DNA of 20,134 nt from Weissella koreensis KCTC 3621. Lineage in GTDB: Bacteria > Bacillota > Bacilli > Lactobacillales > Lactobacillaceae. A program made the position numbers and the translations under genes. Shown here in pieces: positions 13,346 through 19,282 of the stretch. Positions within the stretch are counted from its first letter, which is position 1, and the number at the start of each line of letters is the position of its first letter. Where the stretch lies: the NCBI RefSeq assembly GCF_000277645.1, contig NZ_AKGG01000002.1:1-20134 (forward strand). The letters run 5' to 3'. The notes under the pieces were generated by a model, which saw nothing but the letters and a program-made list of their open reading frames with translations, made no database searches and had not been told where the DNA came from.

Positions 13346-13660
13346 CTAATTAGTATATTGAGCAAGAACGGTTTTAAGTTGGTCCTTACTTTGGAGGCCA
13401 ACCAGCTTATCAACTACTTGGCCATCTTTTTTGATAATTAAGGTTGGAATAGACATAATTCCAAATTCCATTGGTGTTTCTTGATTTGCATCTACGTCCA
13501 TTTTAGTGATTTTGACTTTATCGCCAATTTCTTTATCAAGTTGTTCAATAATCGGTCCTTGCATTCGACATGGAGGACACCAAGTAGCCCAAAAATCAGT
13601 TAATGTAACACCGGTACTAGTTTCTTTCACAAAGTCTTTGTCAGTTAAGTTCTTAACCAT
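13346..13660 (-). CDS. trxA: Thioredoxin with CPPC active site
   Basis: This 104-aa thioredoxin has FWATWCPPCRMQGP (Cys28, Cys31), the central KMDVDANQETPMEFGIMSIPT stretch with cis-Pro, and IIKKDGQVVDKLVG near the end. It is the closest to a standard TrxA of the three, except that CPPC replaces CGPC, a variant also seen in other lactic acid bacteria. It should be reduced by the operon's TrxB and supply electrons to peroxidases, methionine sulfoxide reductase and similar enzymes. The start has AGGAG at suitable distance and lies 13 bases after the first thioredoxin-like gene. Confidence 0.92.
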   Translation of the reverse strand: MVKNLTDKDFVKETSTGVTLTDFWATWCPPCRMQGPIIEQLDKEIGDKVKITKMDVDANQETPMEFGIMSIPTLIIKKDGQVVDKLVGLQSKDQLKTVLAQYTN

Positions 13661-13673
13661 AAGAGTCGCTCCT

Positions 13674-13955
13674 TTATAGGTAATATTTAATTAAAGTTGT
13701 TAATTGTGATTGATCAATAAAACGGGTAATTTTTTCAACGATTCTTCCATCACGCAGCAAAATAGTACTGGGTGCGGAATAAACATTGTATTTTTTTGCT
13801 AGTTCTGGGTGAGCATCTGAATTCACTACCCGAACGTTTAAATATGAATTAAAGTCATGGCTAATCTTATTTATTATTGGTCGCTGCGTATAACACTGGG
13901 CGCACCAATTATTCTCAAAATTAATTAAGGTTAGCGTTTTATCAATAGTAGACAA
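13674..13955 (-). CDS. Short thioredoxin-like protein with CAQC active site, first gene of the redox operon
   Basis: This 93-aa protein keeps the thioredoxin core: NNWCAQCYTQRPII (Cys18, Cys21), a VVNSDAHPELAKKYNVYSAPST stretch with the cis-Pro loop, and LLRDGRIVEKI. The N-terminal strand-helix of full thioredoxins is shortened by about ten residues. CAQC is an unusual active site. The start is a TTG at 13953-13955 with only a weak, distant AAGG, which would keep its translation low compared with trxA. The promoter and ArsR-type operator lie just upstream (13977-14031). Confidence 0.82.
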   Translation of the reverse strand: MSTIDKTLTLINFENNWCAQCYTQRPIINKISHDFNSYLNVRVVNSDAHPELAKKYNVYSAPSTILLRDGRIVEKITRFIDQSQLTTLIKYYL

Positions 13956-13976
13956 GTTATGTCACTGCCTTTCAAT

Positions 13977-13998
13977 TATTCAATTGTTTACTTGAATA
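13977..13998. promoter_or_regulatory. Operator of the redox operon (ArsR-type inverted repeat)
   Basis: TATTCAA (13977-13983) and TTGAATA (13992-13998) are perfect complements 8 bases apart. They overlap the expected transcription start, immediately downstream of the -10. Twelve bases (TTGAATAGTTTA, 13992-14003) recur identically at 14753-14764 in front of the ArsR-rhodanese gene, so both sites probably bind that regulator. Confidence 0.65.
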
Positions 13999-14003
13999 GT
14001 TTA

Positions 14004-14031
14004 ATAATATCATATACTTTTTGTAAGTCAA
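14004..14031 (-). promoter_or_regulatory. Promoter of the redox operon
   Basis: On the minus strand TTGACT (14026-14031) and TATTAT (14004-14009) are separated by 16 bases. The -35 lies right at the T-tail of the arsR terminator, so the operon has its own start, independent of arsR read-through. Confidence 0.65.
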
Positions 14032-14036
14032 TATAA

Positions 14037-14073
14037 AAGCACGATTTAATCAATAAATGACTAAATCGTGCTT
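14037..14073 (-). terminator. Terminator of the ArsR-rhodanese gene
   Basis: AAGCACGATTTA (14037-14048) and TAAATCGTGCTT (14062-14073) are perfect 12-bp complements. On the minus strand a TTTT tail follows. It isolates the regulator gene from the redox operon downstream. Confidence 0.8.
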
Positions 14074-14080
14074 AAACTGT

Positions 14081-14725
14081 TTATTCTGTTATTTTATTCC
14101 AATCATAGTGACTTGAATTTAAACTAACTGCGTCAAAACCATTTCTATTTAAGATCTGTGTGGCAATGTTGGAATTAGCACATAGTCTTCCACGGCAATA
14201 AACAATAATCTTTTGATCTTTAGGTAATTTGGGCATTGATTCTTTTAATGTTTCCAATGGGACATTAATTGCCGATTGTATGTGGCCTGCTGCATATTCA
14301 TCAGAAGGTCGTACATCAAGGACAAAGCAATTTTTGTATTCTTCTTGAGCTTGCTTTAACGAAATGGTTTTAACGTTATCTTGAGCGTCTGATTTATCCT
14401 GAATTGTTTTCATATCTGAAAGTTCACTGTTGCCAATGTCGGTTAATAGGTGCACAAGATCACTAATTTTAGGAGAACTAAGGCTATAAATAATATGATT
14501 GCCTTTTCGTTTTGTTTTAACCAGATGACTGTCCTTCAATATTTGTAGATGGCGTGAGGCGTTAGCTACACTTATTCCGACCCCGTTGGCAATAGTTTCA
14601 ACTGATTTGGGTGCTTGAGTTAAAAGATCAAGAATTTCTAATCGTCGATCACTGCTTAGCCCCTTACCAATTTTAGACAGTTCTTCATATAGTCCATTTT
14701 TGTAGTTAACTGCTTGTTCAAACAT
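14081..14725 (-). CDS. ArsR-family regulator fused to a rhodanese domain (214 aa)
   Basis: Residues about 18-100 form an ArsR winged helix (LSSDRRLEILDLLTQAPKSV, recognition helix near GISVANASRHLQILKDSHLV). Residues about 118-212 form a rhodanese domain (VLDVRPSDEYAAGHI, then the active loop YCRGRLCANS with Cys177 and Cys182). The HTH part has no cysteine, so sensing presumably occurs at the rhodanese loop through persulfide, disulfide or metal binding at Cys177/Cys182, with Cys133 also possible. The regulator probably represses itself and the adjacent operon through shared inverted repeats. The ATG follows a GGTGGGA. Fusions like this are known in bacteria, but the ligand of this group is not something I can state. 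Confidence 0.88.
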   Translation of the reverse strand: MFEQAVNYKNGLYEELSKIGKGLSSDRRLEILDLLTQAPKSVETIANGVGISVANASRHLQILKDSHLVKTKRKGNHIIYSLSSPKISDLVHLLTDIGNSELSDMKTIQDKSDAQDNVKTISLKQAQEEYKNCFVLDVRPSDEYAAGHIQSAINVPLETLKESMPKLPKDQKIIVYCRGRLCANSNIATQILNRNGFDAVSLNSSHYDWNKITE

Positions 14726-14739
14726 TTTCTTCCCACCTT

Positions 14740-14764
14740 TTCAACTATTTTGTTGAATAGTTTA
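14740..14764. promoter_or_regulatory. Autoregulatory operator and promoter region of the ArsR-rhodanese gene
   Basis: TTCAAC (14740-14745) and GTTGAA (14752-14757) are perfect complements. The overlapping 12 bases TTGAATAGTTTA (14753-14764) are identical to those in the redox operon operator. On the minus strand a candidate -10 TAAACT (14759-14764) lies inside, with a TTTCAA -35 17 bases before it, so binding should block transcription. Confidence 0.6.
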
Positions 14765-15005
14765 CCAATTTTCCTATGAAATTGAAATTCAATATTATTA
14801 GTTAATAAATTAATGGGCCTTGTCTTTTTAGATTTAGGAGTCATCCTATAATTATAGACCCTTATTTTTTCTTATCGGGATAATGCACATGTTTCGAGCG
14901 ATATACTAGTCCATATCAGAGAATGTTCTAAAAACAGTCATTTTTAGTATACGATCAACGTTAACTGAGCGAAAATAATTTAACCTAATAATTGATGGGT
15001 ACTTT
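14765..15005. other. Non-coding border region between the redox island and the AraC/SDR pair
   Basis: No supportable gene was seen on either strand. The stretch holds a CTAAAAA/TTTTTAG hairpin (14928-14947 region) and the second copy of the 20-bp GTATACGA repeat (14940-14959). The AT-rich end towards 15005 may weakly terminate the AraC-type gene. It looks like an old module junction. Confidence 0.4.
14940..14959. repeat. Dispersed 20-bp repeat, copy 2 (GTATACGA core)
   Basis: It is 17 of 20 identical to 2193-2212, in the same orientation. The two copies bracket the block that contains the recombinase, ABC transporter, copper and redox modules, so they could be the scars of one element or a pair of recombination sites. 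Confidence 0.4.
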
Positions 15006-15971
15006 TTAAATTTTTTTATATAAACTAAAAGTAGTTCCAGTCCATTTTTTAAAGGCTCTTGAAAATGAACTTAGATCTGTATAACCAACGAGAAAAGTTA
15101 TTTCTGTTTTAGTCAGATTTGTATTTTGAATAAAATTCATTGTCAATATTTTTTGAACAATTTGTATTTGTGCATTAAATGTTGTATTTTCAGATGCTAG
15201 ATTTCGCTGAAGAGTTCTATTACTTATACCTAATGATTCCGAAATTTCATTTAAAGAAAATTCTCTGCTCGGAATTTTTTTGATTAGTTCGTTTTGAACC
15301 ACATCTGAAAATGTTTTAAATTCTTTTGCTTGCAATAATTGATTTTTTAATTCTGGTTCCAGAAATTTCCACATGCTATTGTTTTCAGTTAAAAAATTTT
15401 TTTCCAAATCTGACTTTCTGAAAATAAGCACATTATCTACTGTTTTTTCTGGAATACATTGCATTGATTGAGATATTTGTTCACCATATGTAAAAGGACC
15501 ACTAACATACAACGGTACAATTAATTCTCCAGCACCAGTTCTGATTAAACTTAATATTAATAACTGTTCTGTCAAAATAGCGAATCTTGGTAGTTTTTGT
15601 TGAGGGTAGATAAAAGATAACTTCACACTAACAGTCGCATCTAATTCTTCAACAGAAATATTTACAGGACCTACTATATTTTTGAATTTTGAAAAACGAT
15701 TTAGAGCTTGACGCCCTGTAGATGCACACAGTGCTGCAAAAAAAGAAGGCATAAACATACTCACATTATTTATTGAGCTTAACTCTAAAATTTGCTTATC
15801 ACTGATATAACCATCTAGAACATTTAACAAGCGATAATATTGCTGTTCATTTAGAACTAACTCTTCTTTCCATAAGAGGTTTGGAATATCTGATTCTTTC
15901 AGTATTGATGAAAAAGAAATTTCAATTTCTTCCATGAATTTAACGAATTGTTTAGTGATAACTATTTTCAT
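15006..15971 (-). CDS. AraC-family transcriptional regulator with arabinose-binding-like N-terminal domain
   Basis: This 321-aa regulator has its AraC-type double helix-turn-helix at residues about 230-320 (SLNEISESLGISNRTLQRNL, then TEITFLVGYTDLSSFSRAFK and KWTGTTFSLY). The larger N-terminal part (about 20-200) looks like the ligand-binding domain of the OruR/ArgR-type group (PF12625-like), not a cupin sugar-binding domain. The ATG is eight bases after GAGGAA, 16 bases downstream of the SDR gene, so the two are co-transcribed and the regulator probably controls the dehydrogenase. The coding DNA is strongly AT-rich compared with the copper and fetAB modules, suggesting separate acquisition. 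Confidence 0.85.
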   Translation of the reverse strand: MKIVITKQFVKFMEEIEISFSSILKESDIPNLLWKEELVLNEQQYYRLLNVLDGYISDKQILELSSINNVSMFMPSFFAALCASTGRQALNRFSKFKNIVGPVNISVEELDATVSVKLSFIYPQQKLPRFAILTEQLLILSLIRTGAGELIVPLYVSGPFTYGEQISQSMQCIPEKTVDNVLIFRKSDLEKNFLTENNSMWKFLEPELKNQLLQAKEFKTFSDVVQNELIKKIPSREFSLNEISESLGISNRTLQRNLASENTTFNAQIQIVQKILTMNFIQNTNLTKTEITFLVGYTDLSSFSRAFKKWTGTTFSLYKKI

Positions 15972-15986
15972 GCCCGATATTCCTCA

Positions 15987-16808
15987 TTAACTAGCGTGCA
16001 TCATGATAAAATCAAACAATCTTGTCGGTAGAATTGTATGCATAAATACAATTGGTTTTGCTCCAAATCCAATTAAGTATCTTGCTTTAGGTTTATTTCT
16101 ATTTATTGCTTTTGAAATTGCCTTGGAAATGACGATAGGATTCGACATCATATTGCCACTATATTGTTTTTTCATTCCTTCTGCTACTTTAAGTGCGACC
16201 TTTTCATAAGGTCCATTTTTAGAAGACTCAGCTAAATGATCCGCCGCAATAAATCCCCAATCAGTTTTAATGCCTCCAGGCTCAATTAATACTACATCAA
16301 TGCCAAATCCCTTAACCTCCATTCTCAAGGCATCACTAAAGCCTTCTAGAGCGTACTTTGTTGCATGATACCAAGCACCTAGATAACTGGTGACGCGTCC
16401 CCCCATAGAAGAGATGTTAATTATACGACCATAGTGATTCTTTCTCATATGAGGTAAAACAAATTGCGTCAGTTGCGCCAATCCAAACAAATTTACTTCA
16501 AATTGTTTTTTTGCTTCTTCAATAGAAACATCCTCGACCGCTCCATACGATCCATATCCCGCATTATTAACTAAAACATCGATGCGGCCTTCTTGCTTGA
16601 TAATTTCTTTTACTGCATTATCTATAGATTTTTTATCGGTAACATCTAATGAAATTCCTTTTACTCCAAGCTTTTTCAAAGGTTCCATTTTTTCAATTCT
16701 GCGACCAGCTCCATAAACAATGTGACCTTCTTTGGCTAAATATTCTGCAGTTTGATATCCTATTCCGCTTGTACCACCAGTAATCAATATAACCTGGTTT
16801 TTCATCAT
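15987..16808 (-). CDS. Short-chain dehydrogenase/reductase (classical SDR, 273 aa)
   Basis: This NAD(P)-dependent oxidoreductase shows the classical SDR set: cofactor motif TGGTSGIG (10-17), Arg pair at GAGRRIE (34-40, favouring NADP), DVTD (55-58), NNAG (81-84), catalytic Ser134 in NISS, Tyr147 and Lys151 in YHATK, and PGG after the active site (IEPGGIKTDWG). The substrate cannot be told from sequence. The C-terminal 40 residues (KARYLIGFGAKPIVFMHTILPTRLF region) are hydrophobic and resemble those of SDRs acting on lipophilic ketones or retinol-like substrates. It is the first gene of a two-gene unit with the AraC-type regulator. Its RBS is weak (GGTGTGAAGG). Confidence 0.9.
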   Translation of the reverse strand: MMKNQVILITGGTSGIGYQTAEYLAKEGHIVYGAGRRIEKMEPLKKLGVKGISLDVTDKKSIDNAVKEIIKQEGRIDVLVNNAGYGSYGAVEDVSIEEAKKQFEVNLFGLAQLTQFVLPHMRKNHYGRIINISSMGGRVTSYLGAWYHATKYALEGFSDALRMEVKGFGIDVVLIEPGGIKTDWGFIAADHLAESSKNGPYEKVALKVAEGMKKQYSGNMMSNPIVISKAISKAINRNKPKARYLIGFGAKPIVFMHTILPTRLFDFIMMHAS

Positions 16809-16904
16809 GCCTTCACACCTATCGTATTTTTTTGTAATTTAATTTTTCTATACTTACATTTTAAACGATATTATTTTTAAAAAAATGATTTTAAACGCCA
16901 ATTA

Positions 16905-16991
16905 TCATTGCAATTTATGCCAAATTTTATTCTCAAATTTTGTACAGGTATCATTAATTAGTTGATGAGTTAGTAATTCCTTCATCAACAT
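16905..16991 (-). CDS. Tiny 28-aa ORF, second half of a probable frameshifted gene
   Basis: The ATG at 16989-16991 overlaps the stop of the preceding 26-aa ORF. The frame encodes MLMKELLTHQLINDTC and then TKFENKIWHKL before TGA. It reads as a plausible amphipathic continuation of the upstream ORF after a one-base shift. It could be a real separate micro-ORF of the rep operon or the debris of one longer gene. The remaining intergenic DNA up to 16808 shows an 8-bp hairpin (16961-16989) and nothing else. Confidence 0.3.
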   Translation of the reverse strand: MLMKELLTHQLINDTCTKFENKIWHKLQ

Positions 16992-17065
16992 AGGGTATAT
17001 GCATTAAGATCTTCTATTGCTTTGTCGTCTCCATAATTTTTGAATAAATCCTTTTTGGCCCTCAT
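16985..17065 (-). CDS. Tiny 26-aa ORF overlapping the end of the rep operon
   Basis: The ATG overlaps the TGA of the DUF536-like gene as ATGA, the layout of a translationally coupled third gene. The protein reads MRAKKDLFKNYGDDKAI then EDLNAYTLC and stops. The tight overlap makes chance less likely. With the adjoining ORF at 16905-16991 it may be a single frameshifted gene of about 55 residues or more. No function is known to me. Confidence 0.4.
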   Translation of the reverse strand: MRAKKDLFKNYGDDKAIEDLNAYTLC

Positions 17066-17637
17066 TTTTTAAAGTGCCACCACTTTTTAGCTCGAGGTTT
17101 TGCTTCTACCGATTCTGTGTCTTGCGCCGTTTCACTGTGGAGTGCACCATCTTTTTCGACCTCAGGACTTGGCATTACTAAGGCTTTCAAGTCCTTAATT
17201 TCTGCTTTGTATTCTTCGAGCAGTTGTTTGTCCTGTAAGGCCAATCTTTGTTGTTGGTCTAATAAATTTTGCATTTGGTTCAATTGCTTAAAGTGTTGTG
17301 ATTTAGTTTCTTTTAAATCTTCTATTTGTGCATTCTGATACTTAATAATATCATTTAAGTAGTTAATATCTGAATGTTTTAGGTTGGCGTTTTCAAAGTT
17401 TTCGGTTTTTGATTCTGGTTGTTGATATGTGTTTTCGGTTTTCGATTTATGGTTGTCGATTACAGACGAAAACATTGTTCTTATAGCCTTTTGTCCGTTT
17501 TCGTTAACCAAAAACCGGTTTCCGTTTTTTGAAAACCATTGTTTTCGTTCGCTATCCGAAACTTTTTTGTTAATTGCAGTCTTACTAACTCCTAACTCAT
17601 CAGCGAGTTCTCGAATTGTTTTTAAATTTTCACTCAT
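17062..17637 (-). CDS. DUF536-like plasmid protein, second gene of the rep operon
   Basis: This 191-aa protein has an N-terminal helix-turn-helix (TIRELADELGVSKTAINKKV, residues 7-26), a Thr/Glu/Asn-rich linker, a coiled coil (about 95-150, with QLNQMQNLLDQQQRLALQDK) and a basic, Trp-containing C-terminus (AKKWWHFKK). This is the layout of the DUF536 family found downstream of rep in many theta plasmids of lactobacilli and pediococci, where a role in copy control or partition is suspected but not established. It overlaps the rep gene by eight bases and is translated from it. Confidence 0.85.
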   Translation of the reverse strand: MSENLKTIRELADELGVSKTAINKKVSDSERKQWFSKNGNRFLVNENGQKAIRTMFSSVIDNHKSKTENTYQQPESKTENFENANLKHSDINYLNDIIKYQNAQIEDLKETKSQHFKQLNQMQNLLDQQQRLALQDKQLLEEYKAEIKDLKALVMPSPEVEKDGALHSETAQDTESVEAKPRAKKWWHFKK

Positions 17638-18784
17638 GATCTATATCCTGCCTTTTAACGATTGGTAGATACTGTTCAATCGATTTTTTAAGATACTTAG
17701 CAATATTCTTTTTCGAATAGTCATCTTGTTTATCTCTGATATATGCTAAGTGTTCTTTCACGCCCTTTAAACCACGTAACTCTTTTAATTCGTCATAGAG
17801 TGGATAAACATTTTTCTGTAGCCCTGACAAAATAGCCGTATCCGTCAAATCAATATACGACAATAAGAAATGTTCCATCAGCAATTTTGTATATGGACTC
17901 TTCATAGCTTCATACACGAGGTCTTTTTCACTTTCCTCTTGTCTTATCTTACCATCAATATAAACGGGATCATCTAACTTGTAACTAATATCATCTGCGA
18001 CTTGATTTTTAGTGATATGAAAGACAATACTCTCAATGCTGCGTCCTTTTTTTACTTTTTCATACGTAACATTAAAGCTGGTATGGTTTGTGATTTCTTT
18101 AATCGGATCTTTTAATACTCTTCTTTCAAAATCAGTAAACTTTTTATATTCACTCACCGTATCGGTCATGTCGCGCAATTCCCGAATAGTGATTATCGGA
18201 TTACGGTAACTTTCCACTTGCTCTTCTCTTCGCCCACCTTTAACGCTGTAATGCTCATATTGGTTGTAATTCATTGATAACCAACGGTACAAAATGATTG
18301 CATACTTGCTATTCAATTCTGCAATATCTGATAAGGCATGTTGCGTAAAATTGGTTTTTAGATTGATTAAATAAGGCATGATTTCGGGGCTAAATCGGAT
18401 AGTTACTTCATCATGATAATCAGCCCATTTAACATAAGGGATAGGCACAATACTTTCAAATTCATATCCCTTTTCTTTGGCATTTTTTATCTTAAAAAAT
18501 GCTTGTTTCTGCATTTTTTCAATTGCTTCTTTAAAACGACTATGTTTATTGCTATCATCCACGTTAAAAAAAGCAAATAACTCTTGCTTGGATAAATAAA
18601 CTGTCTGGTCTTTCGGTGGATTTTCTGTATCAATTAAAGAAACAGCTAATTCGAACATTTTAAGCGGTGTTTTATCCATTTTGGCAATGGATGTAATTAA
18701 ACTGTTATGCTCAACCACTTTCCGTTTTGATAATTCATTCAAGGTCTGTACCTGCCTTGTCTTTGATTCTGGTATAATAGACAT
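17630..18784 (-). CDS. rep: Plasmid replication initiator, Rep_3 superfamily (384 aa)
   Basis: This initiator of theta replication belongs to the Rep_3/RepB group of pUCL287-like plasmids. Residues about 20-250 hold the two winged-helix domains: VEHNSLITSIAKMDKTPLKM near the start, then LNSKYAIILYRWLSMN (about 158-173), and FERRVLKDPIKEITNHTSFN (about 226-245), the usual conserved blocks. The C-terminal third is more variable. It should bind the 22-bp iterons at 18891-18978 and, as a dimer, the inverted repeat at 18871-18908 over its promoter. AAAGGAG lies nine bases before the ATG. Confidence 0.93.
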   Translation of the reverse strand: MSIIPESKTRQVQTLNELSKRKVVEHNSLITSIAKMDKTPLKMFELAVSLIDTENPPKDQTVYLSKQELFAFFNVDDSNKHSRFKEAIEKMQKQAFFKIKNAKEKGYEFESIVPIPYVKWADYHDEVTIRFSPEIMPYLINLKTNFTQHALSDIAELNSKYAIILYRWLSMNYNQYEHYSVKGGRREEQVESYRNPIITIRELRDMTDTVSEYKKFTDFERRVLKDPIKEITNHTSFNVTYEKVKKGRSIESIVFHITKNQVADDISYKLDDPVYIDGKIRQEESEKDLVYEAMKSPYTKLLMEHFLLSYIDLTDTAILSGLQKNVYPLYDELKELRGLKGVKEHLAYIRDKQDDYSKKNIAKYLKKSIEQYLPIVKRQDIDHE

Positions 18785-18818
18785 ATAAATACGCTCCTTT
18801 AGGCGTGTTGTTGGATAA

Positions 18819-18856
18819 GCATAAAGAAAAACTTTTAGTCGGGAATTTCTTTATGC
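18819..18856. promoter_or_regulatory. Leader hairpin in the rep 5' untranslated region
   Basis: GCATAAAGAAA (18819-18829) and TTTCTTTATGC (18846-18856) are perfect 11-bp complements between the rep promoter (TATAAT, 18861-18866 region) and the rep RBS. No T-run follows in the rep direction. It may tune rep translation or be the target of an antisense RNA. Confidence 0.5.
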
Positions 18857-18870
18857 TTTTATTATAACAT

Positions 18871-18908
18871 TATATAGCGACAAAACATTTTAAAAAGTCG
18901 CTATATAC
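18871..18908. promoter_or_regulatory. Rep autoregulation operator (inverted iteron pair)
   Basis: TATATAGCGAC (18871-18881) and GTCGCTATATA (18898-18908) are perfect complements 16 bases apart. The right arm is part of the first iteron, the left arm is an inverted iteron core over the rep promoter. This is the usual site where a Rep dimer represses its own gene. Confidence 0.75.
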
Positions 18909-18978
18909 ATAGTTTTTTGTCGCTATATGCATAGTTTTTTGTCGCTATATGCATAGTTTTTTGTCGCTATATTACCTA
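18891..18978. other. oriV: Iterons of the replication origin (22-bp direct repeats)
   Basis: The unit TTTTTTGTCGCTATATGCATAG occurs exactly at 18913-18934 and 18935-18956, with a diverged copy at 18891-18912 (four changes) and a partial copy from 18957 (first 16 bases exact). An AT-rich stretch at 18973-19090 next to it could be the unwinding region. The period of 22 bp and the position upstream of rep are typical of pUCL287-type theta plasmids. Confidence 0.92.
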
Positions 18979-19093
18979 TTAAACCCTTGATATTACTGAA
19001 TTTCTAACCACGCAAAAGAACAAAAGATTAAAATATAAAAGATAAACTTATAATAGGCTGCGCCTTTTTATTAAACCTATAAAAAAACAAAAC

Positions 19094-19140
19094 AAAAAGA
19101 GCCCCATAGTACGTCAATTTTGTACGTGGGGTTCTTTTTT
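19094..19140. terminator. Terminator next to the origin
   Basis: AAAAAGAGCCCCA (19094-19106) pairs with TGGGGTTCTTTTT (19127-19139), with one G-U, and an inner GTAC/GTAC stem. Both flanks suit bidirectional termination, protecting the origin from transcription. The stretch 19141-19245 shows no gene. Confidence 0.75.
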
Positions 19141-19245
19141 GAATGAATTTAAATGACATATCACTTGTTATCTAATATGATTGCCACTTATTAAGCCGAT
19201 AGAGCCATTTAAAATTGGTTAATACTTATTTATATGTTGCGTGTT

Positions 19246-19278
19246 TAAAAACGCTTATACGGGCAAATAAGCCGTTTT
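19246..19278 (-). terminator. Terminator of mobA
   Basis: On the minus strand AAAACGGCTTAT pairs with ATAAGCGTTTT, with one bulged base, and is followed by a T-run. It begins 4 bases after the mobA stop region. Confidence 0.65.
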
Positions 19279-19282
19279 AACG

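Noticed and set aside
14656..14844. Minus-strand ORF of 62 codons upstream of the ArsR-rhodanese gene
   Set aside because: It overlaps the arsR start in another frame, runs through the operator and promoter, and shows no recognisable protein pattern.
17117..17668. Plus-strand ORFs inside the DUF536-like gene
   Set aside because: Both are antisense shadows of the well-supported minus-strand gene, Cys- and Ser-rich from its coiled-coil codons, without RBS.
18808..18817. DnaA box near the rep leader (TTATCCAACA on the minus strand)
   Set aside because: It has one extra base compared with the TTATCCACA consensus, and no second box is seen near the iterons.
18891..18978. Short direct repeats that could be mistaken for a CRISPR array
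   Set aside because: The 22-bp units abut without spacers and lie upstream of a Rep_3 gene, so they are iterons.
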